Assembly: GCF_015706575.1 (NCBI RefSeq)
Contig: NW_024037063.1
Span: forward strand, 174,923-238,922
Source of the DNA: Patiria miniata
Lineage: Eukaryota; Echinodermata; Asteroidea; Valvatida; Asterinidae
Direction: 5' to 3'
Length of the DNA stretch: 64,000 bases
The position numbers and the translations under genes were made by a program. The notes beneath the pieces are model-generated. The model was not told where the DNA came from. It did not search any database and worked only from the letters and a program-made list of their open reading frames with translations. This document shows, piece after piece, positions 55,001 to 64,000 of this stretch. Each line of letters begins with the position of its first letter. Position 1 is the stretch's first letter.

Positions 55001-58000
55001 TTGAAGTCCGTAGACCCAATACTCGTGGAGAAAATGTGACATAAGCAAGAATATTATGCCCGAGTTTGTTTCTGTGCGTAAATTGCCATAGAGTAGGCTG
55101 TCAGCGGGCTTCGCTCCGTGGTGTGTTTACATGCTATATCTCGTTTTGGCGGTATCTTGTTATGAAAAATTTCTGATTTTTTTGACATGTATCGAGAGCT
55201 AGTTAGTCTGGCAACAACGTCCAACAAGTTTGAAGTCCGTAGACCCAATACTCGTGGAGAAAATGTGACATAAGCAAGAATATTTTGCCCGAGTTTGTTT
55301 CTGTGCGTAAATTGCCATAGAGTAGGCTGTCAGCGGGCTTCGCTCCGTGGTGTGTTTATATGCTATATCTCGTATCGGCGGTATCTTGTTATGAAAAATT
55401 TCTGATTTTTTTGACATGTATCGAGAGCTAGTTAGTCTGGCAACAACGTCCAACAAGTTTGAAGTCCGTAGACCCAATACTCGTGGAGAAAATGTGACAT
55501 AAGCAAGAATATTATGCCCGAGTTTGTTTCTGTGCGTAAATTGCCATAGAGTAGGCTGTCAGCGGGCTTCGCTCCGTGGTGTGTTTATATGCTATATCTC
55601 GTTCGGCGGTATCTTGTTATGAAAAATTCTGATTTTTTTGACATGTATCGAGAGCTAGTTAGTCTGGCAACAACGTCCAACAAGTTTGAAGTCCGTAGAC
55701 CCAATACTCGTGGAGAAAATGTGACATAAGCAAGAATATTATGCCCGAGTTTGTTTCTGTGCGTAAATTGCCATAGAGTAGGCTGTCAGCCGGCTTCGCT
55801 CCGTGGTGTGTTTACATGCTATATCTCGTTTTGGCGGTATCTTGTTATGAAAAATTTCTGATTTTTTTGACATGTATCGAGAGCTAGTTAGTCTGGCAAC
55901 AACGTCCAACAAGTTTGAAGTCCGTAGACCCAATACTCGTGGAGAAAATGTGACATAAGCAAGAATATTATGCCCGAGTTTGTTTCTGTGCGTAAATTGC
56001 CATAGAGTAGGCTGTCAGCGGGCTTCGCTCCGTGGTGTTTTTACATGCTATATCTCGTTTGGCGGTATCTTGTTATGAAAAATTTCTGATTTTTTTGACA
56101 TGTATCGAGAGCTAGTTAGTCTGGCAACAACGTCCAACAAGTTTGAAGTCCGTAGACCCAATACTCGTGGAGAAAATGTGACATAAGCAAGAATATTATG
56201 CCCGAGTTTGTTTCTGTGCGTAAATTGCCATAGAGTAGGCTGTCAGCGGCTTCGCTCCGTGGTGTGTTTATATGCTATATCTCGTATCGGCGGTATCTTG
56301 TTATGAAAAATTTCTGATTTTTTTTGACATGTATCGAGAGCTAGTTAGTCTGGCAACAACGTCCAACAAGTTTGAAGTCCGTAGACCCAATACTCGTGGA
56401 GAAAATGTGACATAAGCAAGAATATTATGCCCGAGTTTGTTTCTGTGCGTAAATTGCCATAGAGTAGGCTGTCAGCGGGCTTCGCTCCGTGGTGTGTTTA
56501 CATGCTATATCTCGTATTGGCGGTATCTTGTTATGAAAATTTCTGATTTTTTGACATGTATCGAGAGCTAGTTAGTCTGGCAACAACGTCCAACAAGTTT
56601 GAAGTCCGTAGACCCAATACTCGTGGAGAAAATGTGACATAAGCAAGAATATTATGCCCGAGTTTGTTTCTGTGCGTAAATTGCCATAGAGTAGGCTGTC
56701 AGCGGGCTTCGCTCCGTGGTGTGTTTATATGCTATATCTCGTATCGGCGGTATCTTGTTATGAAAAATTTCTGATTTTTTTTGACATGTATCGAGAGCTA
56801 GTTAGTCTGGCAACAACGTCCAACAAGTTTGAAGTCCGTAGACCCAATACTCGTGGAGAAAATGTGACATAAGCAAGAATATTTTGCCCGAGTTTGTTTC
56901 TGTGCGTAAATTGCCATAGAGTAGGCTGTCAGCGGGCTTCGCTCCGTGGTGTGTTTATATGCTATATCTCGTATCGGCGGTATCTTGTTATGAAAAATTC
57001 TGATTTTTTTGACATGTATCGAGAGCTAGTTAGTCTGGCAACAACGTCCAACAAGTTTGAAGTCCGTAGACCCAATACTCGTGGAGAAAATGTGACATAA
57101 GCAAGAATATTATGCCCGAGTTTGTTTCTGTGCGTAAATTGCCATAGAGTAGGCTGTCAGCGGGCTTCGCTCCGTGGTGTGTTTATATGCTATATCTCGT
57201 TTTGGCGGTATCTTGTTATGAAAAATTTCTGATTTTTTTGACATGTATCGAGAGCTAGTTAGTCTGGCAACAACGTCCAACAAGTTTGAAGTCCGTAGAC
57301 CCAATACTCGTGGAGAAAATGTGACATAAGCAAGAATATTATGCCCGAGTTTGTTTCTGTGCGTAAATTGCCATAGAGTAGGCTGTCAGCGGCTTCGCTC
57401 CGTGGTGTGTTTATATGCTATATCTCGTATGGCGGTATCTTGTTATGAAAAATTCTGATTTTTTTGACATGTATCGAGAGCTAGTTAGTCTGGCAACAAC
57501 GTCCAACAAGTTTGAAGTCCGTAGACCCAATACTCGTGGAGAAAATGTGACATAAGCAAGAATATTATGCCCGAGTTTGTTTCTGTGCGTAAATTGCCAT
57601 AGAGTAGGCTGTCAGCGGGCTTCGCTCCGTGGTGTGTTTATATGCTATATCTCGTATCGGCGGTATCTTGTTATGAAAAATTTCTGATTTTTTTGACATG
57701 TATCGAGAGCTAGTTAGTCTGGCAACAACGTCCAACAAGTTTGAAGTCCGTAGACCCAATACTCGTGGAGAAAATGTGACATAAGCAAGAATATTATGCC
57801 CGAGTTTGTTTCTGTGCGTAAATTGCCATAGAGTAGGCTGTCAGCGGGCTTCGCTCCGTGGTGTGTTTACATGCTATATCTCGTTTTGGCGGTATCTTGT
57901 TATGAAAAATTCTGATTTTTTTGACATGTATCGAGAGCTAGTTAGTCTGGCAACAACGTCCAACAAGTTTGAAGTCCGTAGACCCAATACTCGTGGAGAA

Positions 58001-58120
58001 AATGTGACATAAGCAAGAATATTATGCCCGAGTTTGTTTCTGTGCGTAAATTGCCATAGAGTAGGCTGTCAGCGGGCTTCGCTCCGTGGTGTGTTTACAT
58101 GCTATATCTCGTATTGGCGG

Positions 58121-58388
58121 TATCTTGTTATGAAAATTTCTGATTTTTTTGACATGTATCGAGAGCTAGTTAGTCTGGCAACAACGTCCAACAAGTTTGA
58201 AGTCCGTAGACCCAATACTCGTGGAGAAAATGTGACATAAGCAAGAATATTATGCCCGAGTTTGTTTTCTGTGCGTAAATTGCCATAGAGTAGGCTGTCA
58301 GCGGGCTCGCTCCGTGGTGTGCTTTATGCATGCTGTGTAATTCCATATCTTGTTCGTCCGTTTGTTATATGCTATATCTCATCGGCGG
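58121..58388. repeat. Longest monomer, 268 bp, with ~43 bp insertion
   Basis: Normal 'gtggtgtg' is followed by about 43 bp that do not align as a simple copy of the unit (58,322-58,364), before 'ttatatgctatatctc' resumes. The unit also has an extra T at 'gtttgttttctg' and a missing T in 'gcgggctcgc'. The neighbours to the right (to about 58,770) carry further indels: 'ctcatcgg', 'ggagaaatg', 'aagaatatgcccg', 'ggaaaaatg' and 'ctgtgtgcg'. This is the only place in the window with more than a few bases not obviously satellite. Confidence 0.85.
58322..58364. other. Non-monomeric insertion within the array
   Basis: The insert begins 'ctttatgcatgctgtg' and includes 'ccatatcttgttcgtccg'. Parts resemble monomer words out of place: 'tatcttgtt' matches the start of the unit, 'gtccgt' occurs in the core, and 'catgct' follows the 'taYatg' site. 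It may therefore be templated filler assembled from nearby satellite copies rather than foreign DNA. No coding potential, terminal inverted repeat or clear target-site duplication was seen. Confidence 0.6.
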
Positions 58389-61300
58389 TATCTTGTTATG
58401 AAAAATTTCTGATTTTTTTGACATGTATCGAGAGCTAGTTAGTCTGGCAACAACGTCCAACAAGTTTGAAGTCCGTAGACCCAATACTCGTGGAGAAATG
58501 TGACATAAGCAAGAATATGCCCGAGTTTGTTTCTGTGCGTAAATTGCCATAGAGTAGGCTGTCAGCGGGCTTCGCTCCGTGGTGTGTTTATATGCTATAT
58601 CTCAAATCGGCGGTATCTTGTTATGAAAAATTTCTGATTTTTTTGACATGTATCGAGAGCTAGTTAGTCTGGCAACAACGTCCAACAAGTTTGAAGTCCG
58701 TAGACCCAATACTCGTGGAAAAATGTGACATAAGCAAGAATATTATGCCCGAGTTTGTTTCTGTGTGCGTAAATTGCCATAGAGTAGGCTGTCAGCGGGC
58801 TTCGCTCCGTGGTGTGTTTACATGCTATATCTCGTATTGGCGGTATCTTGTTATGAAAAATTTCTGATTTTTTTGACATGTATCGAGAGCTAGTTAGTCT
58901 GGCAACAACGTCCAACAAGTTTGAAGTCCGTAGACCCAATACTCGTGGAGAAAATGTGACATAAGCAAGAATATTATGCCCGAGTTTGTTTCTGTGCGTA
59001 AATTGCCATAGAGTAGGCTGTCAGCCGGCTTCGCTCCGTGGTGTGTTTACATGCTATATCTCGTATTGGCGGTATCTTGTTATGAAAAATTTCTGATTTT
59101 TTTGACATGTATCGAGAGCTAGTTAGTCTGGCAACAACGTCCAACAAGTTTGAAGTCCGTAGACCCAATACTCGTGGAGAAAATGTGACATAAGCAAGAA
59201 TATTATGCCCGAGTTTGTTTCTGTGCGTAAATTGCCATAGAGTAGGCTGTCAGCCGGCTTCGCTCCGTGGTGTGTTTACATGCTATATCTCGTATTGGCG
59301 GTATCTTGTTATGAAAATTTCTGATTTTTTTGACATGTATCGAGAGCTAGTTAGTCTGGCAACAACGTCCAACAAGTTTGAAGTCCGTAGACCCAATACT
59401 CGTGGAGAAAATGTGACATAAGCAAGAATATTATGCCCGAGTTTGTTTCTGTGCGTAAATTGCCATAGAGTAGGCTGTCAGCGGGCTTCGCTCCGTGGTG
59501 TTTTATATGCTATATCTCAAATCGGCGGTATCTTGTTATGAAAATTTCTGATTTTTTTGACATGTATCGAGAGCTAGTTAGTCTGGCAACAACGTCCAAC
59601 AAGTTTGAAGTCCGTAGACCCAATACTCGTGGAGAAAATGTGACATAAGCAAGAATATTATGCCCGAGTTTGTTTCTGTGCGTAAATTGCCATAGAGTAG
59701 GCTGTCAGCGGGCTTCGCTCCGTGGTGTGTTTACATGCTATATCTCGTATTGGCGGTATCTTGTTATGAAAAATTTCTGATTTTTTTGACATGTATCGAG
59801 AGCTAGTTAGTCTGGCAACAACGTCCAACAAGTTTGAAGTCCGTAGACCCAATACTCGTGGAGAAAATGTGACATAAGCAAGAATATTATGCCCGAGTTT
59901 GTTTCTGTGCGTAAATTGCCATAGAGTAGGCTGTCAGCGGGCTTCGCTCCGTGGTGTGTTTACATGCTATATCTCGTTTTGGCGGTATCTTGTTATGAAA
60001 AATTTCTGATTTTTTTGACATGTATCGAGAGCTAGTTAGTCTGGCAACAACGTCCAACAAGTTTGAAGTCCGTAGACCCAATACTCGTGGAGAAAATGTG
60101 ACATAAGCAAGAATATTATGCCCGAGTTTGTTTCTGTGCGTAAATTGCCATAGAGTAGGCTGTCAGCGGCTTCGCTCCGTGGTGTGTTTACATGCTATAT
60201 CTCGTATCGGCGGTATCTTGTTATGAAAAAATTCTTCTTTTTTTGACATGTATCGAGAGCTAGTTAGTCTGGCAACAACGTCCAACAAGTTTGAAGTCCG
60301 TAGACCCAATACTCGTGGAGAAAATGTGACATAAGCAAGAATATTATGCCCGAGTTTGTTTCTGTGCGTAAATTGCCATAGAGTAGGCTGTCAGCGGGCT
60401 TCGCTCCGTGGTGTGTTTACATGCTATATCTCGTATCGGCGGTATCTTGTTATGAAAATTTCTGATTTTTTTGACATGTATCGAGAGCTAGTTAGTCTGG
60501 CAACAACGTCCAACAAGTTTGAAGTCCGTAGACCCAATACTCGTGGAGAAAATGTGACATAAGCAAGAATATTATGCCCGAGTTTGTTTCTGTGCGTAAA
60601 TTGCCATAGAGTAGGCTGTCAGCGGCTTCGCTCCGTGGTGTGTTTATATGCTATATCTCGTATCGGCGGTATCTTGTTATGAAAAATTTCTGATTTTTTT
60701 GACATGTATCGAGAGCTAGTTAGTCTGGCAACAACGTCCAACAAGTTTGAAGTCCGTAGACCCAATACTCGTGGAGAAAATGTGACATAAGCAAGAATAT
60801 TATGCCCGAGTTTGTTTCTGTGCGTAAATTGCCATAGAGTAGGCTGTCAGCGGGCTTCGCTCCGTGGTGTGTTTATATGCTATATCTCAATTGGCGGTAT
60901 CTTGTTATGAAAATTTCTGATTTTTTTGACATGTATCGAGAGCTAGTTAGTCTGGCAACAACGTCCAACAAGTTTGAAGTCCGTAGACCCAATACTCGTG
61001 GAGAAAATGTGACATAAGCAAGAATATTATGCCCGAGTTTGTTTCTGTGCGTAAATTGCCATAGAGTAGGCTGTCAGCGGGCTTCGCTCCGTGGTGTGTT
61101 TACATGCTATATCTCGTTTTGGCGGTATCTTGTTATGAAAAATTTCTGATTTTTTTGACATGTATCGAGAGCTAGTTAGTCTGGCAACAACGTCCAACAA
61201 GTTTGAAGTCCGTAGACCCAATACTCGTGGAGAAAATGTGACATAAGCAAGAATATTATGCCCGAGTTTGTTTCTGTGCGTAAATTGCCATAGAGTAGGC

Positions 61301-63407
61301 TGTCAGCGGCTTCGCTCCGTGGTGTGTTTACATGCTATATCTCGTATGCGGCGGTATCTTGTTATGAAAAATTCTTTTTTTTGACATGTATCGAGAGCTA
61401 GTTAGTCTGGCAACAACGTCCAACAAGTTTGAAGTCCGTAGACCCAATACTCGTGGAGAAAATGTGACATAAGCAAGAATATTATGCCCGAGTTTGTTTC
61501 TGTGCGTAAATTGCCATAGAGTAGGCTGTCAGCGGGCTTCGCTCCGTGGTGTGTTTATATGCTATATCTCGTATCGGCGGTATCTTGTTATGAAAAATTT
61601 CTGATTTTTTTGACATGTATCGAGAGCTAGTTAGTCTGGCAACAACGTCCAACAAGTTTGAAGTCCGTAGACCCAATACTCGTGGAGAAAATGTGACATA
61701 AGCAAGAATATTATGCCCGAGTTTGTTTCTGTGCGTAAATTGCCATAGAGTAGGCTGTCAGCGGGCTTCGCTCCGTGGTGTGTTTTATATGCTATATCTC
61801 AAATCGGCGGTATCTTGTTATGAAAAAATTTCTGATTTTTTTGACATGTATCGAGAGCTAGTTAGTCTGGCAACAACGTCCAACAAGTTTGAAGTCCGTA
61901 GACCCAATACTCGTGGAGAAAATGTGACATAAGCAAGAATATTATGCCCGAGTTTGTTTCTGTGCGTAAATTGCCATAGAGTAGGCTGTCAGCGGGCTTC
62001 GCTCCGTGGTGTGTTTATATGCTATATCTCGTATCGGCGGTATCTTGTTATGAAAAATTTCTGATTTTTTTGACATGTATCGAGAGCTAGTTAGTCTGGC
62101 AACAACGTCCAACAAGTTTGAAGTCCGTAGACCCAATACTCGTGGAGAAAATGTGACATAAGCAAGAATATTATGCCCGAGTTTGTTTCTGTGCGTAAAT
62201 TGCCATAGAGTAGGCTGTCAGCGGGCTTCGCTCCGTGGTGTGTTTATATGCTATATCTCGTATCGGCGGTATCTTGTTATGAAAAATTCTGATTTTTTTG
62301 ACATGTATCGAGAGCTAGTTAGTCTGGCAACAACGTCCAACAAGTTTGAAGTCCGTAGACCCAATACTCGTGGAGAAAATGTGACATAAGCAAGATATAT
62401 TATGCCCGAGTTTGTTTCTGTGCGTAAATTGCCATAGAGTAGGCTGTCAGCGGGCTTCGCTCCGTGGTGTGTTTATATGCTATATCTCGTTTCGGCGGTA
62501 TCTTGTTATGAAAAATTTCTGATTTTTTTGACATGTATCGAGAGCTAGTTAGTCTGGCAACAACGTCCAACAAGTTTGAAGTCCGTAGACCCAATACTCG
62601 TGGAGAAATGTGACATAAGCAAGAATATTATGCCCGAGTTTGTTTCTGTGCGTAAATTGCCATAGAGTAGGCTGTCAGCGGGCTTCGCTCCGTGGTGTGT
62701 TTATATGCTATATCTCGTATTGGCGGTATCTTGTTATGAAAATTTCTGATTTTTTTGACATGTATCGAGAGCTAGTTAGTCTGGCAACAACGTCCAACAA
62801 GTTTGAAGTCCGTAGACCCAATACTCGTGGAGAAAATGTGACATAAGCAAGAATATTATGCCCGAGTTTGTTTCTGTGCGTAAATTGCCATAGAGTAGGC
62901 TGTCAGCGGGCTTCGCTCCGTGGTGTGTTTATATGCTATATCTCGTATCGGCGGTATCTTGTTATGAAAAATTTCTGATTTTTTTGACATGTATCGAGAG
63001 CTAGTTAGTCTGGCAACAACGTCCAACAAGTTTGAAGTCCGTAGACCCAATACTCGTGGAGAAAATGTGACATAAGCAAGAATATTATGCCCGAGTTTGT
63101 TTCTGTGCGTAAATTGCCATAGAGTAGGCTGTCAGCGGGCTTCGCTCCGTGGTGTGTTTATATGCTATATCTCGTTTGGCGGTATCTTGTTATGAAAATT
63201 TCTGATTTTTTTGACATGTATCGAGAGCTAGTTAGTCTGGCAACAACGTCCAACAAGTTTGAAGTCCGTAGACCCAATACTCGTGGAGAAAATGTGACAT
63301 AAGCAAGAATATTATGCCCGAGTTTGTTTCTGTGCGTAAATTGCCATAGAGTAGGCTGTCAGCGGGCTTCGCTCCGTGGTGTGTTTACATGCTATATCTC
63401 GTTTCGG

Positions 63408-63421
63408 CGTGTCTATCTTTA
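63408..63421. repeat. Scrambled linker/unit junction
   Basis: The normal joint 'cggcggtatcttgttatg' reads 'cggcgtgtctatctttatg' here. Several small changes are packed into about 14 bp, while the rest of the unit is normal. The next joint (about 63,636-63,645) has also lost one G ('cggcgtatc'). Confidence 0.7.
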
Positions 63422-63868
63422 TGAAAAATTTCTGATTTTTTTGACATGTATCGAGAGCTAGTTAGTCTGGCAACAACGTCCAACAAGTTTGAAGTCCGTA
63501 GACCCAATACTCGTGGAGAAAATGTGACATAAGCAAGAATATTATGCCCGAGTTTGTTTCTGTGCGTAAATTGCCATAGAGTAGGCTGTCAGCGGGCTTC
63601 GCTCCGTGGTGTGTTTATATGCTATATCTCGTATCGGCGTATCTTGTTATGAAAAAATTTCTGATTTTTTTGACATGTATCGAGAGCTAGTTAGTCTGGC
63701 AACAACGTCCAACAAGTTTGAAGTCCGTAGACCCAATACTCGTGGAGAAAATGTGACATAAGCAAGATATTTTGCCCGAGTTTGTTTCTGTGCGTAAATT
63801 GCCATAGAGTAGGCTGTCAGCGGGCTTCGCTCCGTGGTGTGTTTACATGCTATATCTCGTATTGGCGG

Positions 63869-64000
63869 TATCTTGTTATAAAAAATTTCTGATTTTTTTG
63901 ACATGTATCGAGAGCTAGTTAGTCTGGCAACAACGTCCACAAGTTTGAAGTCCGTAGACCCAATACTCGTGGAGAAAATGTGACATAAGCAAGAATATTT
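63869..64000. repeat. Partial monomer at the right end of the window (132 bp)
   Basis: A unit starting at 63,869 is cut by the window edge just after 'aagaatattt', so the array continues beyond the window. This copy has 'ttataaaaaattt' in place of 'ttatgaaaaattt' and a one-base loss in 'cgtccacaag'. Confidence 0.95.

Larger units (their letters stand above)
1..64000. repeat. Satellite DNA array, ~229 bp monomer, ~280 head-to-tail copies
   Basis: The same unit recurs from the first base to the last with a spacing of 227-229 bp in most copies; for example, unit starts at 1374, 1603 and 1832 are exactly 229 bp apart. Every copy is in the same orientation and no inverted copy was seen. Most differences between copies are one- or two-base indels in A/T tracts and variants in one short linker, so the array is highly homogenised. 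G+C is about 42% and CpG is not depleted (12 per consensus unit). Known biology: long homogeneous arrays of this kind are typical of eukaryotic heterochromatin and spread by unequal exchange, gene conversion or rolling-circle reinsertion. The family is not one I recognise, so species and chromosomal location are open. The copy number is window length divided by mean unit length, not an exact count. Confidence 0.99.
34300..64000. repeat. Right array domain rich in 'gtattgg' and 'gtatcgg' linkers
   Basis: Between 40 and 60 kb about 49 of ~88 units carry gtattgg or gtatcgg, against ~16 of 87 in the first 20 kb. The ctcaaatcgg/ctcaatcgg class drops to about 13. gttttgg persists at lower frequency. 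The shift implies that the two halves were amplified from different founder sets. This domain also has most of the isolated indels and most of the GCCGGC-bearing units. Confidence 0.75.

Noticed and set aside
58322-58364. Transposable element remnant
   Set aside because: Only about 43 bp, without terminal repeats or a clear target duplication, and with fragments resembling the monomer itself. Templated filler is at least as likely.
1-64000. CRISPR array
   Set aside because: The repeats are contiguous 229 bp units without short direct repeats separated by unique spacers, and no cas-like gene is present.
1-64000. rDNA intergenic spacer sub-repeats
   Set aside because: Some spacer repeats have a similar unit length, but 64 kb without any rRNA sequence is far longer than usual spacers. 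No rRNA motif was seen.
1-64000. Artefact from a rolling-circle or concatemer read of one small circle
   Set aside because: Such an artefact would give copies differing only by random errors. Here specific variants at fixed sites are shared, linked and regionally clustered, as expected of a genomic array. Local misassembly or collapse is still possible.

Overview
The whole 64 kb window is one uninterrupted head-to-tail satellite DNA array. The monomer is about 229 bp (most copies 227-229 bp), about 42% G+C, with roughly 280 copies all in the same orientation. The window opens exactly at a repeat boundary in the phase I use (unit starting 'tatcttgttat') and ends 132 bp into a unit, so the array runs past at least the right end and probably both. 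I find no credible protein-coding gene, RNA gene, transposon or CRISPR array, and no stretch of non-satellite DNA longer than about 45 bp.

Organism: a single-family array this long and this homogeneous points to a eukaryotic nuclear genome, most likely constitutive heterochromatin (pericentromeric, centromeric, subtelomeric, or a B or sex chromosome). I do not recognise the monomer. Its CpG content is not depleted (12 CpG in a 229 bp unit, observed/expected about 1.2 by hand count). That fits a genome with little germline CpG methylation, such as many insects and other invertebrates, better than a vertebrate, but it is weak evidence.

Monomer layout, using the copy at 1374-1602: (a) an A/T-tract segment (1374-1404) with two tracts spaced by about one helical turn; (b) a nearly invariant core (1405-1577); (c) a short hypervariable linker (1578-1602) holding most of the diagnostic variants. 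The main linker forms are 'gttttgg', 'gtattgg', 'gtatcgg', and '(a)aatcgg' preceded by ctc. The 'taYatg' site 17 bp upstream is strongly associated with the linker form.

Array layout: the left part (1 to about 34.3 kb) is dominated by 'gttttgg' and 'aaatcgg/aatcgg' linkers. Within it, about 29.0-31.0 kb shows near-strict dimeric alternation. From about 34.3 kb rightward 'gtattgg/gtatcgg' forms dominate, beginning with a homogenised run of 'tacatg' monomers at 34.8-36.4 kb. Small indels are clearly more frequent from about 30 kb onward. Aberrant units include a 133 bp deletion monomer (4570-4702), a 220 bp unit (5158-5377), a 218 bp unit (40542-40759), a 223 bp unit (42821-43043), a 268 bp unit with about 43 bp of foreign or scrambled sequence (58121-58388), and a scrambled joint near 63408-63421. 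The interest of the window lies in satellite evolution and chromatin structure, not in genes.
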